A DNA stretch of 64,000 bases from Granulicella mallensis (GCF_014203225.1 NZ_JACHIO010000010.1:164781-228780); one strand, 5' to 3'; shown: positions 1-10,578, counted from the stretch's first letter. Made by a program: numbers and translations. Notes: a model not told the origin generated them from the letters alone.

Positions 1-671
1 AGCGCCAATAGAGCTGCTGCGTAATCGGGCACGATGGCCACCGCTGCCTGCAGCCGCTTGATGCGCTCATCGGCTGCGGGAGCGTTGGTGCCGCGAATGT
101 AGTTCTCGAAGGCGGAGAGTGGGACGGCGCCGGGCGCGGCAATGAAGGTGCCTTCGGCCACATTGAAATGAGGATCGATGTTTCGTGCGACCTTCCATGC
201 GATGGCGTTTTCGGCGTCGAAGAGCCGATTGAGCGGGGCACCGTCTTCGATGGGCGCGGTAAGGCTGAGCGCATCGACGGAGAGGACTCGGGCCTGAATG
301 GAGATCTGGTCGTTCGCGATGTTGTAGCTGCCGACGATGACATAGTTCGCATCAAGCTGCTGTGCGATTTTGATCGTGGTGGCGCGTGAGGGCTTGAAGC
401 CAGCCGGCAGCCCGAGGTGATCGAAGGCGAAGAGCCGGTCGTCGTGAGAGATGGTGAGGAAGCCGGCAGAGGTAAGGCGCTTGCTCAGGGTGTCCGGGAA
501 GGAATCGCCGACCCAGTTGAGGGAGGGATTGCCAGAGCGATTGTCGAAGGGAAGGACAAGAACCACGCGGCCGCCGGCCTGCTGGGACTGTGCTAACGCC
601 GGAGCGGCGAGGGAGGCGAAGATCGCCGTGAGAGCGAGGATCAGGGCGAAGGGCTTCGACAAGGACCGCAT
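1..671 (-). CDS. Secreted FlgO/TPR-like protein, C-terminus beyond the window
   Basis: The reverse strand reads open from ATG at 671 to the left edge (223 codons visible). It begins with a classical signal peptide (MRSLSKPFALILALTAIFAS, cleavage expected after APALA), followed by a segment with the motif VLVLPFDNRSGNPSLNWVGD near residues 34-53. That segment resembles the alpha/beta fold of FlgO- and TolB-like N-terminal domains that precede TPR arrays. Near the edge, a helix with DERIKRLQAAVAIVPDYAAA looks like the first TPR. The Uma2-like gene upstream ends 8 nt before this start, so the two are probably cotranscribed with murA. Function unknown; a periplasmic assembly or protein-interaction role is an inference. 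Confidence 0.8.
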   Translation of the reverse strand, partial: MRSLSKPFALILALTAIFASLAAPALAQSQQAGGRVVLVLPFDNRSGNPSLNWVGDSFPDTLSKRLTSAGFLTISHDDRLFAFDHLGLPAGFKPSRATTIKIAQQLDANYVIVGSYNIANDQISIQARVLSVDALSLTAPIEDGAPLNRLFDAENAIAWKVARNIDPHFNVAEGTFIAAPGAVPLSAFENYIRGTNAPAADERIKRLQAAVAIVPDYAAALLA

Positions 672-679
672 TAGGTCGA

Positions 680-1225
680 TTATAGGCGGTCGGCGGCGAC
701 AAATTTCTTGTCGAGTTTCGCAAACGCTTCCGTGAGGTCGACGTGGATAGGGGTCCCGGGGACGGTGAGGTTCGTGAAATCGGCTTCGTGCAGGCCTGTG
801 GCGTCGAAGGTATAGGCGATGCGGCGGAGCGGATCGATAAGCCAGATGTTTTGTACGCCCATCGAGAGGTAGTCGGCGAGTACTTCCTTTGCACGTGAGA
901 TACGGTCTTCAGGCGAGAGAATTTCAATGCAAAGGAGGGGCGGAGTGGCTGTGACCTGTTCGCGAGGTGCATCGCTGCGCAGTATGGCTACGTCACAAAC
1001 CCGCACACGATCTGATGTAACACGGATGCGTTGTTCTACAACGGCATCCGTACCCCAGGACTCCTCGTTGAGGGTGAAAACAAAATAGAAGAAGCCTTGA
1101 ATTTTTCTGTGCTCGTATTCGCCCAAGTGGCGCTCCTCGATCTCGCCATCCACGAAATCGGCGTCGGGGTGATAGCTGGTGCGGAGGTACTCGTCGATGG
1201 AGAGCAGCGCGGGTGTGGTCGCCAT
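680..1225 (-). CDS. Uma2 family (DUF820) restriction-endonuclease-fold protein
   Basis: 181 aa. The N-terminal ALLSIDEYLRTSYHPDADFVDGEI pattern, the central DVAILRSDAP, and LCIEILSPEDRISRAKEV followed by YLSMGVQNIWLIDP are the hallmark blocks of the Uma2/DUF820 family. This is a PD-(D/E)XK-like nuclease fold that is heavily expanded in cyanobacteria and acidobacteria; its cellular role is not established. The acidic and lysine residues expected of the nuclease core (D of DVAI, E of IEIL, K of AKE) are present. It lies between murA (44 nt downstream of the murA stop) and the FlgO/TPR-like gene on the same strand, probably one transcript. No sign of degradation. Confidence 0.85.
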   Translation of the reverse strand: MATTPALLSIDEYLRTSYHPDADFVDGEIEERHLGEYEHRKIQGFFYFVFTLNEESWGTDAVVEQRIRVTSDRVRVCDVAILRSDAPREQVTATPPLLCIEILSPEDRISRAKEVLADYLSMGVQNIWLIDPLRRIAYTFDATGLHEADFTNLTVPGTPIHVDLTEAFAKLDKKFVAADRL

Positions 1226-1269
1226 TGGATACCTCTAGAGAAATTATGCGCCGGGGATGGGGCCTTCGG

Positions 1270-2550
<1,281 letters not shown>

Positions 2551-2628
2551 CTGTACAGTCTACGAAAGGGGGATGAGGAAACGGGTGCCGAAGTTGGTGC
2601 AGGGGCAAAAGAGGCCTGGTTGACTGGT

Positions 2629-4725
2629 TTATTCGTCCAACGCGAAGGCGATCAGGGTATCGTCGCGTTTTTCGTTGAGTCCGGCATGTCCCCCGGCGGC
2701 AATGACTAGAAACTGTTTGCCATCCAGGGTATAGGTCATCGGAGTGGCCTGAGCGGGGGCCGGGAGAGAGGTGCTCCATAACTCTTTTCCGGTAGAAGAG
2801 TCGAAGGCGCGGAGTTTGGCGTCTCGCGTGGCCGCAGCGAAGACGACTCCTCCGGCAGTGACGATGGGGCCGCCCAGTGTCAGGGATCCGGTAGGTTGGT
2901 CTGTGGCGTTGGTTCTCAGGGGCGACTGCCAGGCGATGCGACCAGTATTGAGGTTTAACGCTGTTACGGCTCCCCAGGGCGGCGCGGTGCAGGGATTACC
3001 GTCGTGGTCGATGAGCGGCTGGCGTTTCAGCAGGTAGGGAGAGCCGCGTTGCGGGGAGATCTCCGCGCCGAAGTGCGGGTTGTCGTACTTTATGGGGAAG
3101 AGGCATACCCATCCGGCGATGGAGGCTATAGCCATGCCTGTGAGCACGCCATGAAGTCCGGGATTCCAATGTTTATGGCGCAGGCAAAAGAGAAGAAGCG
3201 TGCCTCCGGCCAAATACAGCCAGATGGGCCAGTCGCGAAGGATTGGTTCAATCTCGCGTTGCCATAGAAGAGCGGGAGACCGGCCGTCGACGAGTTGGAT
3301 CGTAAAGGGAACACGGTTGTTGTTAGCGTAGAGAATGCCTGTGGCAGGATCGAAGGCAAGCGAACCCCAGTTCACTCCGCCGAGGCTACCTGGATAGAGC
3401 AGGGTTCCTGTGAGACTGGGCGGAGTATAGATGCCGCTGTAGCGCAGGGCTGCGAGCTGAGTCCGGCAAAATTGGGTGTTGGCCTCGCTGCGTTGCCAGC
3501 CTGTGTTGTTTTGCTCTGGAGGGGCAAGAGGCGCGAGCGGTGGAAGGCTGGAGAAGGGTTGCGTGGGAGAGGTGATCTCACCGGGCACGTCGCTCTGCAT
3601 AACGGCACGCTCTTCGACAGGATAGAGCGGCTGTCCTGTACGTCGATCGAGGACGAAGACCTGACCTGCCTTGGTGGCAATGGCAATCGCTGGCGTTGTG
3701 TTGTGGAAGGTGAAGAGAAGCGGCTCTGTGGCTACGTCATAGTCCCAGAGATTGTGATGGACGGTCTGGAAGGCCCATACCTTTCGACCGGTGCGGGCAT
3801 CGAGAGCGATGACAGAATCGGCGTCACGGTTGTCGCCCGGGCGCAGGCCTCCGTAGAAGTCGGGCGAGGCGCTGCCGGTGGGCACAAAGATGAGGCCGAG
3901 CGCTGGGTCGGCGGAGATGACGCTCCAGGCGTTGCCGGCTCCGGTGCGCGGGTGTTGTGCTGCAGCCCAGGGCAGTGGCTCCCAACTCCAGAGCAGGCGG
4001 CCGGTGCGGACATCGTAGCCGCGAACGACGCCGGATTCGACATCGACCTGCTGGTTATCGGCGACGGTCGAGCCTACGACGACGACATCGCCGAGGACGG
4101 TTGGGGGCGAGGTCAGGCCATAGCCTCCAATGCCGGTGTAATGAATGCCCTCGCGAAGATTGACCTCTCCGGAATGGCCAAAGTCCGTGCAGGGTTTGCC
4201 GGTAGCGGCATCGAGCGCCAACAGGCGTGCATCGATGGTGCCGAGGAATACCCGTGTGGAGCAGGGAGCCGTGGACTGGGTGGAATCAGGAGAGATTGGC
4301 CAGAGAGCCACGCCGCGCGAGGTGACGATCATCTCTTCGTGCTCCGGTTTAACGCGTGGGTCATATTGCCAGAGAAGTTTGCCGGTGGTGGCATCTACAG
4401 AGAAGATGACGTCGAAGGGAGAGGTGAAGTAGAGCGCATGGCCACGGAGGATGGGCGTGGTCTCAAACGAGGCGTCGTTCAGACCGGTGCGTTGGGCATC
4501 GAGCGCGTGGGTGTGGAATGTCCAGACGGGGTGAAGGTGTGCGAGATTATCGCGAGTGATCTGCGTGGAGCTGGAATAGCGCGTGCCGCCTGCGTCCCCT
4601 CCGTAGGTGGGCCAGCCTTCGCCTGCGGGAGTTTGTTGCGCGCAGAGAGCGGATGTCGACAAAAGCAATGCCACAACGACGGGCCTGCACCGTAAAAAGG
4701 CCGAGAAGATCGTGCCATAAGACAT
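2629..4725 (-). CDS. PQQ-dependent dehydrogenase (glucose/quinate dehydrogenase type) with internal membrane hairpin
   Basis: The likely start is ATG 4725 (698 aa), because a signal peptide follows directly (MSYGTIFSAFLRCRP...LLLSTSALCAQQ). The open frame extends 78 codons further upstream, but that part looks non-coding. WPTYGGDAGGTRYSS and repeated Trp-containing blades (GKLLWQYDP, GRLLWSWEP, GRKVWAFQT, GRIAWQSPL, GKELWSTSL) mark the eight-bladed PQQ propeller. PCTAPPWGAVTALN is typical of membrane GDH and quinate dehydrogenases. These enzymes oxidise sugars or polyols in the periplasm and pass electrons to quinone. The odd point is two hydrophobic segments near residues 501-517 and 526-543, inside the last third of the propeller, where relatives have a soluble loop. 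The substrate cannot be told from sequence. Confidence 0.88.
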   Translation of the reverse strand: MSYGTIFSAFLRCRPVVVALLLSTSALCAQQTPAGEGWPTYGGDAGGTRYSSSTQITRDNLAHLHPVWTFHTHALDAQRTGLNDASFETTPILRGHALYFTSPFDVIFSVDATTGKLLWQYDPRVKPEHEEMIVTSRGVALWPISPDSTQSTAPCSTRVFLGTIDARLLALDAATGKPCTDFGHSGEVNLREGIHYTGIGGYGLTSPPTVLGDVVVVGSTVADNQQVDVESGVVRGYDVRTGRLLWSWEPLPWAAAQHPRTGAGNAWSVISADPALGLIFVPTGSASPDFYGGLRPGDNRDADSVIALDARTGRKVWAFQTVHHNLWDYDVATEPLLFTFHNTTPAIAIATKAGQVFVLDRRTGQPLYPVEERAVMQSDVPGEITSPTQPFSSLPPLAPLAPPEQNNTGWQRSEANTQFCRTQLAALRYSGIYTPPSLTGTLLYPGSLGGVNWGSLAFDPATGILYANNNRVPFTIQLVDGRSPALLWQREIEPILRDWPIWLYLAGGTLLLFCLRHKHWNPGLHGVLTGMAIASIAGWVCLFPIKYDNPHFGAEISPQRGSPYLLKRQPLIDHDGNPCTAPPWGAVTALNLNTGRIAWQSPLRTNATDQPTGSLTLGGPIVTAGGVVFAAATRDAKLRAFDSSTGKELWSTSLPAPAQATPMTYTLDGKQFLVIAAGGHAGLNEKRDDTLIAFALDE

Positions 4726-4959
4726 TGTTCGAGTGTAAGGGGAGGGGGACAGGAGCCGCGACAAGACCGATGTCTGTTCGCTGAAGTTACGCTGCACAGA
4801 GGCCTCGAAATGTGCTGTGATTGCGAATAGATTCTTAGATGAGATCAACGTGCAGAGTGGTTTCGTGCCCTGTCTCTTAGGTCCTGAGGTGTTGCGGCAA
4901 CTTACAATTCCCGCCGCTTCTTGTGCATCGAACTTGTCATCAATATGAAGGAGATCCAC

Positions 4960-5712
4960 ATGAGTACCGCAAATCTGCCTGATGATCTGAGAAATTCCAA
5001 TCCAACATTGATCGAATCCATTTCCCGTCGTGCGTTTGTGCGCAACGCGGCGCTTGCCGGAGCTGCTCTCGCCGCACTCCGCGGAGAAGGCGTTGCCCAG
5101 CAGACGGGAACGGGAAATTACAGCAACAGCGCAATCAGCGGAATTCCATCTGGGACATCCAGCCCTAACCAGACAGCCGCCGAACAGGTCATTGAAATCA
5201 AGATTAAGCGGGCTATGCTAGCCGGGCCGTCTGAGATCACCAAAGATGCGACGGTGATGGACAAAGACGAACACGGCAAGATGACGGTGCTTCGGAAGGG
5301 GACAAATCAATGGGTTTGCATGCCAGGAAATGAAAACGTGATCGGCGATCCTCCCATGTGTGCCGACCCCATGGCGATGCAATGGTTTATGGATGCCCAT
5401 CTCCGTAAACCGAAGCCGACCAACGCTGTTCCGGGGTTGTGTTACATGCTCTGTGGAGCGACACAGCATAGCAATACTGATGCGCACGACAAGACCAGTC
5501 CGGCAATCCCGATCGGCCCCCATTGGATGATCATGTGGCCTTTCGATGCGAAGGCATGTGGTTTGCCGACGACAGTAAGGGATGCGGGTGCATGGGTCAT
5601 GTTCAACGAGACCCCGTATGCCTATTTGCATATCTGTGGAACCCCGTGGGTCGGCAACGAATACCAGCCTGGAGTCGCGCCGGTATGGACGATGCAGTAC
5701 GCAAGGGGATGA
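4960..5712 (+). CDS. Tat-exported protein of unknown function
   Basis: 250 aa from ATG 4960, chosen because AAGGAG lies 7 nt upstream. A twin-arginine signal is visible (SRRAFVRNAALAGAALAAL, residues about 22-40), so the protein is exported folded, which often implies a cofactor. The mature part has no motif I can tie to a named enzyme. It is rich in Met, Cys, His and Trp (WVCMPGNE, PPMCADPMAMQWFMDAH, GLCYMLCGATQHS, GPHWMIMWPFD), a composition compatible with metal binding. It is divergent from the PQQ dehydrogenase, 234 bp apart, and 76 nt upstream of a DUF302 gene. Gene status is well supported; function is unknown. Confidence 0.8.
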   Translation: MSTANLPDDLRNSNPTLIESISRRAFVRNAALAGAALAALRGEGVAQQTGTGNYSNSAISGIPSGTSSPNQTAAEQVIEIKIKRAMLAGPSEITKDATVMDKDEHGKMTVLRKGTNQWVCMPGNENVIGDPPMCADPMAMQWFMDAHLRKPKPTNAVPGLCYMLCGATQHSNTDAHDKTSPAIPIGPHWMIMWPFDAKACGLPTTVRDAGAWVMFNETPYAYLHICGTPWVGNEYQPGVAPVWTMQYARG

Positions 5713-5788
5713 ATCTGAGAGGAGTACTTAGAGGCTCCAGGGAAACGTTTTGTGGCGTCAAAGGTCAAAAGACGAAAGGGAGATACAG

Positions 5789-6301
5789 ATGAGTGATGCA
5801 ACACGGACTACCCACGACTTTGCAGGAAAACGGATTGAAGTGAAGAGTTCGTTGGCCTTCGACGAGATTATGAAACGTCTGCGAGAGCAGACCGGCAAAT
5901 CTGCCGTTCCTCTGATCAATGAGATCGCCTCACAGAGTCATTCGCCGCAAGAGTTTGACGCTGAAGTCACCAGGCGTTTTGTCGGGCCGAGCGGCTTTAT
6001 GCTGTTCGCTGAGATAGATCACAGCGGGTGGATTACGATCTATGGGATTCATCGTCGTGTGCTGCGAATCATCCTCGGAAATCCTCTGCTCGCGATCACC
6101 ATGATGCGTGAAGACCTTTCCGCAGGCCTCTTTGCGCCCGTAGAGGTGCTTCTTGTAGAGGATGGCGAGGGCTCAACACTTTATTATGTTCAACCCTCCT
6201 CATTGATGGTTATCGCCGAGAACGAACCTCTACTGAAAGCGGCTGTGGCGCTGGACCATAAGCTTGAAGAACTCATCGGAACAATCACCGGCCTTATCTA
6301 A
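5789..6301 (+). CDS. DUF302 domain protein
   Basis: 170 aa from ATG 5789, preceded by AAAGGGAG at a normal spacing; an upstream in-frame TTG at 5750 is less likely. The pattern FAGKRIEVKSSLAFDEIMKRL, a mid section with FAEIDHSGWITIYG, and IILGNPLLAITMMREDLSAG followed by APVEVLLVEDGEGSTLYYVQPSS match the DUF302 alpha/beta fold. Proteins of this family are small and of unknown biochemical function, often near redox or envelope genes. No signal peptide, so probably cytoplasmic. It follows the Tat-exported unknown and may be cotranscribed with it. Confidence 0.8.
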   Translation: MSDATRTTHDFAGKRIEVKSSLAFDEIMKRLREQTGKSAVPLINEIASQSHSPQEFDAEVTRRFVGPSGFMLFAEIDHSGWITIYGIHRRVLRIILGNPLLAITMMREDLSAGLFAPVEVLLVEDGEGSTLYYVQPSSLMVIAENEPLLKAAVALDHKLEELIGTITGLI

Positions 6302-6414
6302 AGGTGGATTGTTGTGCGCAGAGAGTAGATGTCTCGAACAAGATTGCCACCAGAGCCGGGAGACGGCTAAGGAATGCGTGCCGCGAGACATGGTTCGAGC
6401 GAAGGGAGCGCAAA

Positions 6415-6444
6415 AAGCCTCCGCGAAGTCGTTCGTGGAGGCTT
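6415..6444 (-). terminator. Rho-independent terminator of the LTXXQ gene
   Basis: AAGCCTCCGCGAA and TTCGTGGAGGCTT form a 13-bp stem with one G-T pair around the loop GTCG. Read on the reverse strand the stem is followed by TTT, and together with the last stem bases forms a run of five T, 17 nt after the stop of the LTXXQ gene. It could also act on forward transcripts from the DUF302 gene, though the T-run there is weak. Confidence 0.8.
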
Positions 6445-6461
6445 CTACTTGAAAGAGGGAA

Positions 6462-6893
6462 TTATGCCGTCGGCGGGGCAGTGGGCTGCTGCTCCTGGCC
6501 GTGGCCTCTGTGTCCGTGGTGCATGGACTTCAACTGCTGGAGCTGATCAGGGGTAAGGACAGTCGCGAGCTGCTGTTCGGTGGCCTCGTGGATCGCCTTC
6601 ATCTGTTGATGCATGTCCTGGGGGGCGAGGGTGGTGTCGGCGTGGAGGGCGGTGAGCTTCTGGTCGCGATCTGCCAGGATGGGTTCGACCTTGGCCTGCT
6701 GATCCGCCGAGAGGTTGAGCTGCTTGGCCAGTCTCTTCGTCTCATGTTGTGGATTCGGCGCGTGATGGTGGTGGTGTGCCGGAGCGGCAGGCTGCTGAGC
6801 ATCGGGCGCCGGAGCTGTCTGCGGCTGCTGAGCGAAGGCGACTGAGCCGGCGAGTACGAGTGCGAGTGCTGCTGGGAGAAGTGTGCGTTTCAT
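6462..6893 (-). CDS. Periplasmic Spy/CpxP-like LTXXQ protein
   Basis: 143 aa with a signal peptide (MKRTLLPAALALVLAGSVAFA, cleavage before QQPQ). The mature protein begins with a Pro/Ala/Gln-rich linker holding an AHHHHHAP stretch, then helices with KQLNLSADQQAKVEPILADR and ATVLTPDQLQQL. These are the two LTXXQ-like signatures of the Spy/CpxP family, periplasmic helical chaperones or metal/envelope-stress sensors. The His run could bind Zn, Cu or Ni (inference). A terminator follows directly, and the gene has its own upstream region facing the toxin-antitoxin pair, so it appears monocistronic. Confidence 0.82.
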   Translation of the reverse strand: MKRTLLPAALALVLAGSVAFAQQPQTAPAPDAQQPAAPAHHHHHAPNPQHETKRLAKQLNLSADQQAKVEPILADRDQKLTALHADTTLAPQDMHQQMKAIHEATEQQLATVLTPDQLQQLKSMHHGHRGHGQEQQPTAPPTA

Positions 6894-7021
6894 CGAAAGC
6901 TCCTTCGTGCGGCGCTGTGGAGGGGCTCGCCGCTTGCTGTTGGAATAAACACGGCTTGAGGAGAATGTTGCGTAGGTAATTGGAGCTCCGATTGTACTGT
7001 CACCGGGTGTATCTTAGCGAT

Positions 7022-7282
7022 ATGCAGGTTGTGGTCGAAATTCCGGATGAGTTTGCAGGAGTGCTGGCTCCGGTAGGTGAGGACGCTGCACGGTTGTTGC
7101 TCGAAGATCACACGGCACAGGCCTATCGCGATGGCAAGTTGACGATGGAACAGGTCAAGCAAATACTGAATTTGCCCACTCGCATGCACGTAGATCCTTT
7201 TCTGTTGAAGTACGGAATCTTCGACTATACGTCGCGAGATCTCGATGAGGATCTCGCTAATCTTCGGCGGCTTACTCCGTGA
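7022..7282 (+). CDS. UPF0175 family antitoxin
   Basis: 86 aa from ATG 7022. MQVVVEIPDEFAGVL, LLLEDHTAQAYRDGKLTMEQ and the C-terminal DLDEDLANLRRL match UPF0175, small helix-turn-helix-like antitoxins that pair with DUF3368 PIN toxins. The stop overlaps the GTG start of the PIN gene by 4 nt, a typical translational coupling for a toxin-antitoxin operon. The antitoxin comes first, as usual. It probably autoregulates its promoter, but no operator is obvious in the 128 bp upstream. Confidence 0.85.
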   Translation: MQVVVEIPDEFAGVLAPVGEDAARLLLEDHTAQAYRDGKLTMEQVKQILNLPTRMHVDPFLLKYGIFDYTSRDLDEDLANLRRLTP

Positions 7283-7752
7283 TTGTTGTCGCAGATACTA
7301 GTCCGTTAAATTATCTGGTGCAGATGGGAAAAGAAGTGCTTCTGCATGAAATCTATGGCAGTGTAATCGTGCCTCCTGCTGTAGTTTCTGAGCTTCGTCA
7401 TGCGGGTGCGCCCGACGTAGTGCGGAATTGGGCCTTTTGTTTGCCAGATTGGGTGACGATTGATTCCATTTTCAATATGGACAAAACACTTCCTGTGGTA
7501 CTCGGACAAGGAGAGCGTGAGGCGATCAGTTTGGCGATTAAGCTGTCTGCAACGTTCGTCCTACTGGACGATGGTGCAGGGCGAAAAGCTGCCAAGCATC
7601 GTTCGCTCATTCCTGCAGGGACGCTAGCTGTTCTGATTCAAGCGTCCGAGCGTGGTCTTCTCCATCTGCCGAGTGCCATTGCGGAACTGCGCGGTCTGGG
7701 GTTCAGAGTGTCCGACGATCTGGTAAATAAATACACCAAGCTATCAAGCTGA
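7279..7752 (+). CDS. DUF3368 PIN-domain toxin (ribonuclease)
   Basis: 157 aa from GTG 7279, overlapping the antitoxin stop. VVADTSPLNYLVQ gives the first PIN aspartate, GQGEREAISLA the central acidic residue and LLDDGAGRKAAK the third acidic cluster. These residues form the Mg-dependent RNase site. PSAIAELRGLGFRVSDDLV is the usual DUF3368 C-terminus. All catalytic acids are present, so the toxin should be functional. RNA target unknown. Confidence 0.88.
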   Translation: MIVVADTSPLNYLVQMGKEVLLHEIYGSVIVPPAVVSELRHAGAPDVVRNWAFCLPDWVTIDSIFNMDKTLPVVLGQGEREAISLAIKLSATFVLLDDGAGRKAAKHRSLIPAGTLAVLIQASERGLLHLPSAIAELRGLGFRVSDDLVNKYTKLSS

Positions 7753-7876
7753 TAAAGATAGTCTCGATAGAGCAGAGGCAACGAGATGGCCAAAGCTTGA
7801 GACGTTCCAATCGACGGATGAGTCGAGTCCGGATCAACGGAGGAACGCAGCAGATTTGCTGTATTCCTCGGAAGGC

Positions 7877-8872
7877 TTAGAGCTCGAGCCTGGAATCGTC
7901 GATCGCGAGACGAACATTGCCATCGGACTTCTGCAAGCGGCGTACTGCTTCCATCTTGTCTACGTTGGCCTTGAGCATGACGACCGCGATAGGAATTGAC
8001 TTGCCTGCGGACTTGATCGTGCGGATCGCGGTCTCGCGGTCGATATCGCAGAGCTTCATCAGAACGCGGATACCGCGTTCGACGAGCTTTGCGTTCTTCA
8101 TGTGAACGTTCACCATCAGGTTGTCGTACACATAGCCGAGCCGAGTCATCGCGCCGGTGGTGATCATGTTCAGGATCATCTTCTGCGCGCTGGAGGCCTT
8201 CATGCGGGTAGAACCGGAGACGATCTCAGGGCCCACTTCGGCGCAGATGGTAACGTCGGCAACCTGTGAGAGGTCGGAGTCGGGATTGCAGGTGACGGCC
8301 GCGGTCTTGGCTCCGCGTGAGCGGGCGTATTCCGTGGCGCCGATGACGTAAGGGGTGCGTCCCGAAGCCGAGACGCCGATGACGATGTCCTTGCGCGTGG
8401 GGCGGCGGCGGGCGATATCGCGCTGGCCGAGCTCGGGCGAGTCTTCGTTGACGTCCGAAGCGCTGGCGAGGGCCTTGGGGCCGCCGGCCATGATGTATTG
8501 CACCTGCGAGGGCGCAGTGGAGAACGTCGGGGGGCACTCGGAGGCGTCCAGGGCGGCGATGCGGCCGGAAGAGCCGGCGCCGACGTAGATAAGCCGTCCG
8601 CCATCGCGGAGCGAGCGTGCGACGGTGTCGATCACCATCGCGATCTCAGGCAGGGCTTTTTTTACGGCTGCCGCGACCTTGGTGTCATCGTGGTTGATGA
8701 TGCGCGCAATATCGATAGCGGATTTCGTATCGAGACCGGTTGACGCGTCATTCGGCTTCTCCGTGGTAAGAGTTTGGAGGTCGGCGGGCATGCGTTGCTG
8801 CATTGGCTTCTCGATCAGGGACGGCGAAGACGACATAGTGTGAGTAGCGTTGGATTTACGGTTCTGAAGCAT
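7877..8872 (-). CDS. murQ: N-acetylmuramic acid 6-phosphate etherase
   Basis: Up to 331 aa; the real start may be ATG 8836 (319 aa) or a Met slightly further in, since no clear ribosome site distinguishes them. Family homology begins at LTTEKPNDASTGLDTKSA. MurQ cleaves the lactyl ether of MurNAc-6-P to GlcNAc-6-P and D-lactate in peptidoglycan recycling. GGRLIYVGAGSSGRIAALDA is the SIS phosphosugar site, the Glu of DASECPPTF and the Glu of DVNEDSPELG match the catalytic pair, and GVSASGRTPY is the second sugar-phosphate loop. It is divergent from purH across a short promoter region. With murA it is the second cell-wall gene in the window, but the two are not linked. Confidence 0.95.
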   Translation of the reverse strand: MLQNRKSNATHTMSSSPSLIEKPMQQRMPADLQTLTTEKPNDASTGLDTKSAIDIARIINHDDTKVAAAVKKALPEIAMVIDTVARSLRDGGRLIYVGAGSSGRIAALDASECPPTFSTAPSQVQYIMAGGPKALASASDVNEDSPELGQRDIARRRPTRKDIVIGVSASGRTPYVIGATEYARSRGAKTAAVTCNPDSDLSQVADVTICAEVGPEIVSGSTRMKASSAQKMILNMITTGAMTRLGYVYDNLMVNVHMKNAKLVERGIRVLMKLCDIDRETAIRTIKSAGKSIPIAVVMLKANVDKMEAVRRLQKSDGNVRLAIDDSRLEL

Positions 8873-8954
8873 TCTAAATCAAAGCGTGCATGTCTGGCTT
8901 GCAGGGGATTAGATGCGCTCCATTAGCAACACACAGATTAGAATGGTGGACGAC

Positions 8955-10532
8955 ATGAGCGATCAGAAAGTTGTACGGCGTGCCCTGTTGTCTGTAACCG
9001 ACAAAACGGGCTTGGTAGAGTTTGCGAAGACGCTGGCTGGATTTGGCGTTGAATTGGTTTCGACAGGCGGCACGTCTAAGGCGTTGCGCGATGCGGGCCT
9101 CACTGTCCTGGATGTGGCCGAGTTGACCGGTTTTCCGGAGATGCTCGATGGCCGCGTGAAGACGCTGCACCCGGTGGTGCATGGGGGCATCCTGCATCGC
9201 CGAGGCGACCCGGCGCATGTGCGCGCGGTGGAAGAGCACGGCATTGGGGCGATCGATATGGTCGTCGTCAACCTGTATGCGTTCGAGAAGACGGCCTCGC
9301 GCGAGGGCGTCAAATTCGAAGAGATTATCGAGAATATCGATATTGGCGGCCCCTCCATGCTGCGCTCGGCGGCCAAGAACTTTGAGGATGTCGCGGTCGT
9401 CACGAGTGTGCAGGACTATGCCTCGCTGACGGAGGAACTGAAGGCCAACGAAGGCAAGTTGAGCTATAAGACTCGCTGGCAGCTGGCGCGGAAGGCTTTT
9501 GCGACGACGGCCGCTTATGATGTGGGGATTGCCTCGACCCTGGAAGCGATGCCGGACATCCCGGGCGAATCGGCAAAGACCACGGAACTGCCGGCAACCC
9601 TGCGCGTCATCGCTCCTCGCAAGGCTTCGTTGCGCTACGGAGAGAATCCGCACCAGTCTGCGGCGCTGTATGTGGATGGCTCGGGCCTGGGTATTGCCGA
9701 TGCGGAACAGTTGCAGGGCAAGGAGCTCAGCTACAACAACCTTGTCGACCTCGACGCCTGCTGGGCGCTGGTGAGCGAGTTTGATGCCTGCGCGGTGGCG
9801 ATCATCAAGCATACGAACCCGTGCGGTGTGGGACAGGGAACGACCGTGGAGGAAGCCTATCTTCGTGCCCTGGCTGCCGATCCTGTGTCGGCCTTCGGTG
9901 GAGTGATCGGTATTAACCGCATCGTGGACGGCGCAGCAGCGGTAGAGATTGCCAAGCTGTTCGTCGAGGCTGTGGTTGCGCCGGAGTTTACTCCCGAGGC
10001 CCTGGCTGCGCTCGGTACGAAGAAGAATCTGCGTGTGCTGCGTATTCAGCCGGCCAAGCCATCACGGATGATCAAGCAGATCTCGGGCGGTTACCTGGTG
10101 CAGGACGAAGACAGCGCAATGGTGCAGCCGGATCAACTGACGGTTGCCACCACACGCAAGCCGACGGAGGAGGAGCTCAAGGCTCTGCTCTTTGCGTGGC
10201 GCGTGTGCAAGCACGTCAAGTCGAACGCCATCGTCTATGCACGGCTCGATGGCGGCTTTGGGCAGACGGTAGGCGTGGGCGCGGGGCAGATGAGCCGCGT
10301 CGATGCCGCGAGATTTGGCGCCATGAAGGCGGCTCTGCCGTTGCAGGGAACTGTCGCCGCTTCAGACGCCTTTTTCCCCTTCCCGGACGGCCTGGAGTTG
10401 ATTGCGGAATCAGGCGCTACGGCGGTGATTCAGCCGGGTGGTTCGGTACGCGACCCTGAGGTGATTGCTGCCGCAGACCGGTTAGGGCTGGCGATGGTCC
10501 TCACGGGGATGCGCCATTTCCGTCACGGCTGA
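8955..10532 (+). CDS. purH: Bifunctional AICAR formyltransferase / IMP cyclohydrolase
   Basis: 525 aa from ATG 8955; an in-frame ATG at 8913 with AGGGG upstream would give 539 aa. The last two steps of de novo IMP synthesis occur here. The N-terminal MGS-fold cyclohydrolase shows [31 protein letters not shown] and [11 protein letters not shown]. The C-terminal transformylase has [13 protein letters not shown] with the catalytic Lys-His pair, [14 protein letters not shown], and the terminal [11 protein letters not shown] and GMRHFRHG. The protein is full length and well conserved, a reliable core-genome marker. It is transcribed away from murQ and followed by a large repeat region. Confidence 0.97.
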   Translation: MSDQKVVRRALLSVTDKTGLVEFAKTLAGFGVELVSTGGTSKALRDAGLTVLDVAELTGFPEMLDGRVKTLHPVVHGGILHRRGDPAHVRAVEEHGIGAIDMVVVNLYAFEKTASREGVKFEEIIENIDIGGPSMLRSAAKNFEDVAVVTSVQDYASLTEELKANEGKLSYKTRWQLARKAFATTAAYDVGIASTLEAMPDIPGESAKTTELPATLRVIAPRKASLRYGENPHQSAALYVDGSGLGIADAEQLQGKELSYNNLVDLDACWALVSEFDACAVAIIKHTNPCGVGQGTTVEEAYLRALAADPVSAFGGVIGINRIVDGAAAVEIAKLFVEAVVAPEFTPEALAALGTKKNLRVLRIQPAKPSRMIKQISGGYLVQDEDSAMVQPDQLTVATTRKPTEEELKALLFAWRVCKHVKSNAIVYARLDGGFGQTVGVGAGQMSRVDAARFGAMKAALPLQGTVAASDAFFPFPDGLELIAESGATAVIQPGGSVRDPEVIAAADRLGLAMVLTGMRHFRHG

Positions 10533-10578
10533 GAAAAGCCAGGGAACAGGGGTAATGGAAAGCCAAGCTCCAGCTCGT

